The notes beneath the pieces are model-generated. The model was given only the letters and a program-made list of their open reading frames with translations, did not search any database and was not told where the DNA came from. From contig NZ_BMND01000042.1 in assembly GCF_014646275.1 (NCBI RefSeq), positions 1 to 48,638 of the forward strand: 48,638 nucleotides of DNA. Direction: 5' to 3'. This document shows, piece after piece, positions 45,774 through 48,638 of this stretch (its first letter is position 1; the number at the start of each line of letters is the position of its first letter). Source of the stretch: Streptomyces kronopolitis. GTDB taxonomy: Bacteria > Actinomycetota > Actinomycetes > Streptomycetales > Streptomycetaceae. The position numbers and the translations under genes were made by a program.

Positions 45774-45800
45774 AGCCGGACCACTACACCCGCACACGCC

Positions 45801-45836
45801 GACGGCCGCCCCGCCACAAAGGGCGGGACGGCCGTC
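45801..45836. terminator. Bidirectional hairpin between the unknown gene and ptsI
   Basis: GACGGCC at 45801-45807 pairs with GGCCGTC at 45830-45836, and inner CCCGCC/GGCGGG pairs extend the stem after a small internal mismatch. It lies between convergent genes and likely ends both transcripts. Confidence 0.65.
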
Positions 45837-45866
45837 AAGGCTCCTGCGGCACACCGCCGCCCGGGA

Positions 45867-47537
45867 TCACTCCCCGGAGAGCACCGCCTGCGCGGCAGCC
45901 CGCGCGTCCTCGGCGGTGTCCGCGGCACGCGCCGCGGCAGCCGCGCGCTCGCATTGCGCCAGCGTGTGCTTCGACAGCGTCGCCCGCACATACGGAATCG
46001 ACGCCGCACCCATCGACAGGCTGGTGACCCCGAGCCCCGTCAGCACGCACGCCAACAGCGGATCGGAGGCCGCCTCACCACAGACACCACAGCTCTTGCC
46101 CTCGGCCTTCGCCGCCTCGGCCGACAGCGCCACGAGGTCCAGCAGCGCCGGCTGCCAGGGGTCCTGCAGCCGCGAGACGGCACCCACCTGGCGGTCCGCC
46201 GCGAAGGTGTACTGCGCCAGGTCGTTGGTACCCAGCGAAAGGAACTCCACCTCCTGCAGAATCGACCGCGCCCGCAGAGCCGCCGACGGAATCTCCACCA
46301 TCGCGCCGAACTTCGCCCGCAGCCCGGCCTCCCGGCAGGCGTCCGCGAACGCCTTGGCGTCGGTCCGGTCCGCCACCATCGGCGCCATGACCTCGAGGTA
46401 GACCGGCAGCCCCTCGGCCGCCGTCGCCAGCGCCGCAAGCTGGGTGCGCAGCACCTCGGGGTGATCGAGCAGCGTCCGCAGCCCCCGCACCCCCAGCGCG
46501 GGGTTCGGCTCGTCGGCCGGCGTCAGGAACTCCAGCGGCTTGTCGGCACCGGCGTCGAGTACCCGCACCACCACCCGCCCCTCGGGGAACGCCTCCAGCA
46601 CCGTGCGATAGGCCTGGACCTGCTTCTCCGCGGACGGCGCCTGCTTGCTGTCGTCCAGGAACAGGAACTCGGTCCGGAAGAGACCGACCCCCTCCGCCCC
46701 GGCCTCGACCGCCGCGGGGACGTCACCGGGACCGCCGACATTCGCCAGCAGCGGCACCTTGTGCCCGTCGGAGGTGGCACCGGGCCCGGACGAGGCGGCC
46801 AGCGCCGCCTTCCGCTCCGCGGCCGCCCGCTCCATCTCCGCCCGCTTCTCGGCACTCGGCTCGACGAAGATCTCCCCGGTGCTGCCGTCGACGGCGATGA
46901 CCGTGCCCTCGACCAGCTCACCGGCGCCCGGCAGCGCGACGACCGCCGGCACTCCCAGCGCCCGCGCGAGAATCGCACTGTGGCTGGTCGGCCCGCCCTC
47001 CTCGGTCACGAAGCCGAGCACGAGCGTCGGGTCCAGCAGCGCGGTGTCGGCCGGCGCCAGATCCCGCGCGATCAGCACATAGGGCTCGTCGCTGTCCGGC
47101 ACACCCGGCATCGGCACACCCAGCAGCCGCGCGACGATGCGGTTGCGCACGTCGTCCAGGTCGGCCACCCGGCCCGCGAGGTACTCACCGGCACCGGCCA
47201 GCAGCGCCCGGTAGGCCGCGAACGCGTCGTACACGGCGCGCTCGGCGGTGCTCCCGACCGCGATCCGCCGCTCGACATCGGCCATCAGCTCGGGGTCCTG
47301 GGCCATCAGTGCCTGTGCCTCCAGCACGGCCTGCGCCTCACCCCCCGCCAGGTTCCCCCGCGCTATCAGGTCCGCGGCAACAGCTTCCACGGCCTGGCGG
47401 GCACGCCCCTGTTCGCGCTCCGCCTCGTCCGCCGGAATCTGCTTGGCCGGCGGCTCGAGGACCGCCGTCCCCATATGCCGCACCTCGCCGATCGCCACAC
47501 CGTGGCTCACGCCGACGCCTCGCAGCGTTGTCTCCAT
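45867..47537 (-). CDS. ptsI: PTS enzyme I (phosphoenolpyruvate-protein phosphotransferase)
   Basis: This 556-residue cytosolic enzyme takes phosphate from phosphoenolpyruvate and passes it to HPr. The phosphorylated residue is His186 in GGPTSHSAILAR. The PEP-binding barrel shows GVGLFRTEFLFLD, EVMAPMV and EFLSLGTNDLAQYTFAADR, with the catalytic Cys in SCGVCGEAASDP. Length and order are normal for the family. It lies 79 bases behind crr on the same strand, as in other streptomycetes. No HPr (ptsH) gene is in the window. Confidence 0.96.
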   Translation of the reverse strand: METTLRGVGVSHGVAIGEVRHMGTAVLEPPAKQIPADEAEREQGRARQAVEAVAADLIARGNLAGGEAQAVLEAQALMAQDPELMADVERRIAVGSTAERAVYDAFAAYRALLAGAGEYLAGRVADLDDVRNRIVARLLGVPMPGVPDSDEPYVLIARDLAPADTALLDPTLVLGFVTEEGGPTSHSAILARALGVPAVVALPGAGELVEGTVIAVDGSTGEIFVEPSAEKRAEMERAAAERKAALAASSGPGATSDGHKVPLLANVGGPGDVPAAVEAGAEGVGLFRTEFLFLDDSKQAPSAEKQVQAYRTVLEAFPEGRVVVRVLDAGADKPLEFLTPADEPNPALGVRGLRTLLDHPEVLRTQLAALATAAEGLPVYLEVMAPMVADRTDAKAFADACREAGLRAKFGAMVEIPSAALRARSILQEVEFLSLGTNDLAQYTFAADRQVGAVSRLQDPWQPALLDLVALSAEAAKAEGKSCGVCGEAASDPLLACVLTGLGVTSLSMGAASIPYVRATLSKHTLAQCERAAAAARAADTAEDARAAAQAVLSGE

Positions 47538-47616
47538 TGCACCCGCTCCGGTTTTGATGCGGCGGGCCCGGCCGCCGCGGTGGATGTCGTACCTGCCGTA
47601 CGGGACGGCGCCCGGC

Positions 47617-48066
47617 CTACTGCCAGGAGAAGAGCTGGTCGCCGGCCTTGACGTCGCCGTCCTCGCGGACCTCACCGAGCGAGTCGGCGGTGGCCTCCAG
47701 CGCGACGACCGGGCACACCGGCGACTTGCCGGCCTGCTCGACGGCGGCGGGGTTCCAGCGCACGACCTCCTGACCGCGGGTCACGGTGTCGCCCTTGTTC
47801 ACGAGCAGCTCGAAGCCCTCGCCATTGAGCTGAACGGTGTCGATCCCGAGGTGGGTGAGTACGCCGTGCCCCTCGGCATCGACGACGACGAACGCGTGCG
47901 GGTGCAGCGAGACGAGAACGCCGTCCACGGGCGAAACCGCCGCGGACGGTTCACGAACGGGGTCGATGGCGGTACCGGGACCCACCATCGCTCCGGAGAA
48001 GACCGGGTCGGGCACGGCCGCGAGTCCGATGGCGCGTCCGGCAAGAGGGGACGTCACGGTGGTCAT
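47617..48066 (-). CDS. crr: PTS glucose-type IIA component (IIA-Crr)
   Basis: This 149-residue IIA domain accepts phosphate from HPr at His72 (THLGIDTVQLNG). The second active-site His is in LHPHAFVVVD near residue 57. The stretch SPVDGVLVSLHPHAFV is the family core. It serves sugar permeases such as the N-acetylglucosamine system and may have regulatory roles. GGGAGG precedes the ATG at 48066 at proper spacing. It is first in the crr-ptsI operon. The upstream 140 bases, shared with the divergent rRNA promoters, must hold its promoter, but I could not identify the hexamers confidently. Confidence 0.96.
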   Translation of the reverse strand: MTTVTSPLAGRAIGLAAVPDPVFSGAMVGPGTAIDPVREPSAAVSPVDGVLVSLHPHAFVVVDAEGHGVLTHLGIDTVQLNGEGFELLVNKGDTVTRGQEVVRWNPAAVEQAGKSPVCPVVALEATADSLGEVREDGDVKAGDQLFSWQ

Positions 48067-48210
48067 GGGAAGCCTCCCAGGGGTGGAGATTCATCAGGCC
48101 GCCGTCACTACCTGTACTGGACGGCGCACCGTTCAGAAGCGTAAGTCATAAGAACTGACGGTTCCGCACGAGAGACGCCGAGTGCCGACCGCGCGCCCCG
48201 CCGAATCGAT

Positions 48211-48239
48211 TTGCCTCGCCCCCGGCCGAGCTGTACTGT
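48211..48239 (+). promoter_or_regulatory. Upstream rRNA operon promoter
   Basis: TTGCCT at 48211-48216 and TACTGT at 48234-48239 are separated by 17 bases. It points toward the rRNA leader at the right edge and uses the same hexamers as the promoter at 7492-7520. Confidence 0.6.
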
Positions 48240-48363
48240 CTGAGATCTGCCCCGGACGGCCACGACGCAATGAACCGCGTCAGGCTGAGGCGGGCGGCAC
48301 TCCCAGCGTCTTGATCGCGACTCAAGAATTGCGCGCTTCTGCATGCCTGCAGAAAAGCAGCGG

Positions 48364-48392
48364 TTCGAAAGCCGGAAAAGGCCTGATAGAGT
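48364..48392 (+). promoter_or_regulatory. Proximal rRNA operon promoter
   Basis: TTCGAA at 48364-48369 and TAGAGT at 48387-48392 are 17 bases apart, giving a start near 48399, just before the leader boxes. Multiple tandem promoters are normal for streptomycete rrn operons. Confidence 0.6.
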
Positions 48393-48638
48393 GTGAAACA
48401 CCGAAGGGAAGCGCCCGGAGGAAACCCGAGAGGGAATCCAAAGGAAGCGTCCGTTCCTTGAGAACTCAACAGCGTGCCAAAAGTCAACGCCAGATATGTT
48501 GATACCCCGTCCACATCGGTGGATGAGGTTCCTTTGAAAGTCCATCGGCACCCATGTGGTGCGGATGGCACACACAGCGAGGACGCTGTGAACGACCGGA
48601 CCTATTCCGTCTGGTTGTTCCGCTCTCGTGTGTGTTTC
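48393..48638 (+). ncRNA. 16S rRNA operon leader (transcribed spacer), right-truncated
   Basis: The segment contains GTTCCTTGAGAACTCAAC (48453-48470) and GGTTCCTTTGAAAG (48527-48540), both resembling the boxA antitermination element of actinobacterial rRNA leaders. A 12-base-arm hairpin (48590-48601 with 48609-48620, including G-T pairs) follows; it may belong to the processing stalk. The text matches the leader I know from streptomycete rrn operons. 16S should begin within a few dozen bases beyond the window. No mature rRNA sequence is inside. Confidence 0.75.

Noticed and set aside
48393..48638. Start of 16S rRNA inside the window
   Set aside because: The conserved 16S opening (AGAGTTTGATCCTGG) is not present; only leader sequence is visible.

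Overview
The window is about 48.6 kb of high-G+C actinobacterial DNA and almost certainly comes from a Streptomyces chromosome. The support is the strong G/C bias at third codon positions, GTG starts, ATGA/GTGA stop-start overlaps, a conservon (cvnABCD), a mycothiol-type formaldehyde dehydrogenase, a crr-ptsI pair and the Streptomyces-type 16S rRNA leader at the right edge. I see no tRNA, CRISPR array, intact insertion sequence or prophage.

Layout from left to right. (1) 345-7280, plus strand: two GT4 glycosyltransferases, an SGNH hydrolase and a full-length ATP-dependent 5-oxoprolinase, joined by 4-base or 1-base overlaps. (2) 7492-10950: a lower-G+C block with its own promoter, a 111-residue secreted two-cysteine protein, a hairpin, then an ABC ATPase and an FtsX-like permease. 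This looks like an uncharacterised peptide export or immunity module. (3) 11087-16991: a 5-oxoproline (pyroglutamate) island. It holds pxpABC on the minus strand and, on the plus strand, a GntR/FCD regulator, two membrane proteins (DUF969/DUF979) and pyroglutamyl peptidase. Near-identical promoter/operator elements sit in front of pxpA and in front of the membrane-protein operon. (4) 17137-24563: a three-gene MukFEB/MksFEB-like SMC operon. Its promoter matches TTGTCAGTG-N8-TAnnnT, the LexA-independent (PafBC-type) DNA-damage promoter. (5) 24591-27362, minus strand: mycothiol-dependent formaldehyde dehydrogenase, an IclR regulator and a small membrane protein.

(6) 27737-34057, plus strand: a conservon split between cvnC and cvnD by an epoxide-hydrolase-like gene and a TetR gene that have their own palindromic operator. 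(7) 34177-38542, minus strand: glpF-glpK and a fused DUF35-thiolase. (8) 39002-44671: a secreted VanX-like dipeptidase, a GH31 glycosidase and acetoacetyl-CoA synthetase. (9) 44841-45773: a protein of unknown function whose promoter resembles that of the SMC operon. (10) 45867-48066: ptsI and crr. (11) 48211-48638: rRNA operon promoters and leader; 16S itself lies beyond the window.

The strongest candidates for undescribed biology are the SMC operon with its DNA-damage promoter and no adjacent Toprim nuclease gene, the secreted-peptide/ABC block, and the GntR-controlled 5-oxoproline island, in which one operator sequence links peptide trimming, transport and ring opening. All family names come from motifs read by eye; no database search was run.
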